DNA of 5,103 bases from Terrirubrum sp051646285. Its GTDB lineage: Bacteria; Pseudomonadota; Alphaproteobacteria; Rhizobiales; Beijerinckiaceae. The notes beneath the pieces were generated by a model. The model did no database searches, was not told where the DNA came from, and worked only from the letters and a program-made list of their open reading frames with translations. Of the stretch, positions 4,982 through 5,103 are shown piece after piece. A program made the position numbers and the translations under genes. The stretch lies in assembly GCA_051646285.1 (NCBI GenBank), contig JBOFCU010000291.1:1-5103 (forward strand), written 5' to 3'. How positions within the stretch are numbered: position 1 is the stretch's first letter; every line of letters starts with the position of its first letter.

Positions 4982-5103
4982 ATGGTCAAGACCGCGAAGA
5001 TGCCAGCCAAAGGCTCGGCAAAGAACACGAAGGCTACCAAGGCAACGCAGGCAACGAACGTAAAGACGGCAATGCCGTCAAAATCAGGCGGTGCCAAAAC
5101 GCC
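4982..5103 (+). CDS. dksA: N-terminus of a probable DksA-type regulator (cut by window end)
   Basis: Only the first 40 codons are present, and the frame is open to the window edge. The peptide begins MVKTAKMPAKGSAKNTKATK and continues Lys/Ala/Thr-rich with repeated KAT/QAT units, a disordered basic extension. Many alphaproteobacterial DksA proteins carry such a tail before the coiled coil and zinc finger, and dksA is often a neighbour of fliX in this class. DksA binds the RNA polymerase secondary channel and modulates transcription with ppGpp. None of the diagnostic parts is inside the window, so the product is inferred from composition and gene order; a histone-like or other basic-tailed protein is possible. 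GGGAGAG at 4962-4968 is 13 bases before this ATG. A second ATG at 4969 opens another frame, but it directly abuts that site and gives a less family-like peptide. Confidence 0.5.
   Translation, partial: MVKTAKMPAKGSAKNTKATKATQATNVKTAMPSKSGGAKT

Noticed and set aside
4879..5097. 72-codon minus-strand frame with a hydrophobic stretch
   Set aside because: It is antisense to the dksA-like start; the hydrophobic residues are the complement of Lys/Ala-rich codons, and no ribosome site or family match is seen.

Overview
The window is a flagellar gene cluster from an alphaproteobacterium. The class call rests on four things: FliX, a flagellar regulator known only from Alphaproteobacteria; a FlgJ reduced to the rod-binding domain; an alphaproteobacterial-type flagellin; and the divergent fliX / flgI arrangement known from Caulobacter and relatives. 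Base composition is moderate in GC by eye. I cannot assign an order or genus.

Layout: The first 73 bases lie downstream of the flagellin gene and hold no gene or clear terminator that I can see. Positions 74-1387 (minus) encode a flagellin. An AT-rich leader of about 190 bases separates it from an intrinsic terminator (1580-1609, minus) that closes the next unit. That unit reads leftward as flgI, flgJ, flgN-like and flaG-like. The first three are tightly packed (a TGATG overlap, then a 3-base gap). A 170-base gap with a terminator-like hairpin precedes the flaG-like gene. On the plus strand, starting at 4413, is fliX. After a 146-base gap comes the start of a Lys/Ala/Thr-rich protein cut by the window edge, probably a DksA-type RNA polymerase-binding protein.

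How the genes fit together: FlgI forms the periplasmic P-ring. FlgJ helps the rod assemble before the ring forms. The FlgN-like protein probably chaperones hook-filament junction proteins. Flagellin builds the filament and the FlaG-like protein may tune it. FliX, by family knowledge, couples basal-body assembly to FlbD, the activator of sigma-54-dependent flagellar promoters. The sequence agrees with that: a near-consensus sigma-54 element (4229-4244, minus) faces flgI, and a CtrA-like box (4358-4372) sits just before fliX.

The most unusual part is the flgI-fliX intergenic region. Besides these sites it holds a long AT-rich stem-loop (4260-4297), a CGGCA/TGCCG dyad (4338-4352), a possible 18-codon leader ORF, and a small hairpin whose loop carries a Shine-Dalgarno-like sequence. 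The stem-loop arm TGACTGAT also occurs in the gap before the flaG-like gene. I see no mobile element, CRISPR array, tRNA or rRNA, and no clearly novel protein system.
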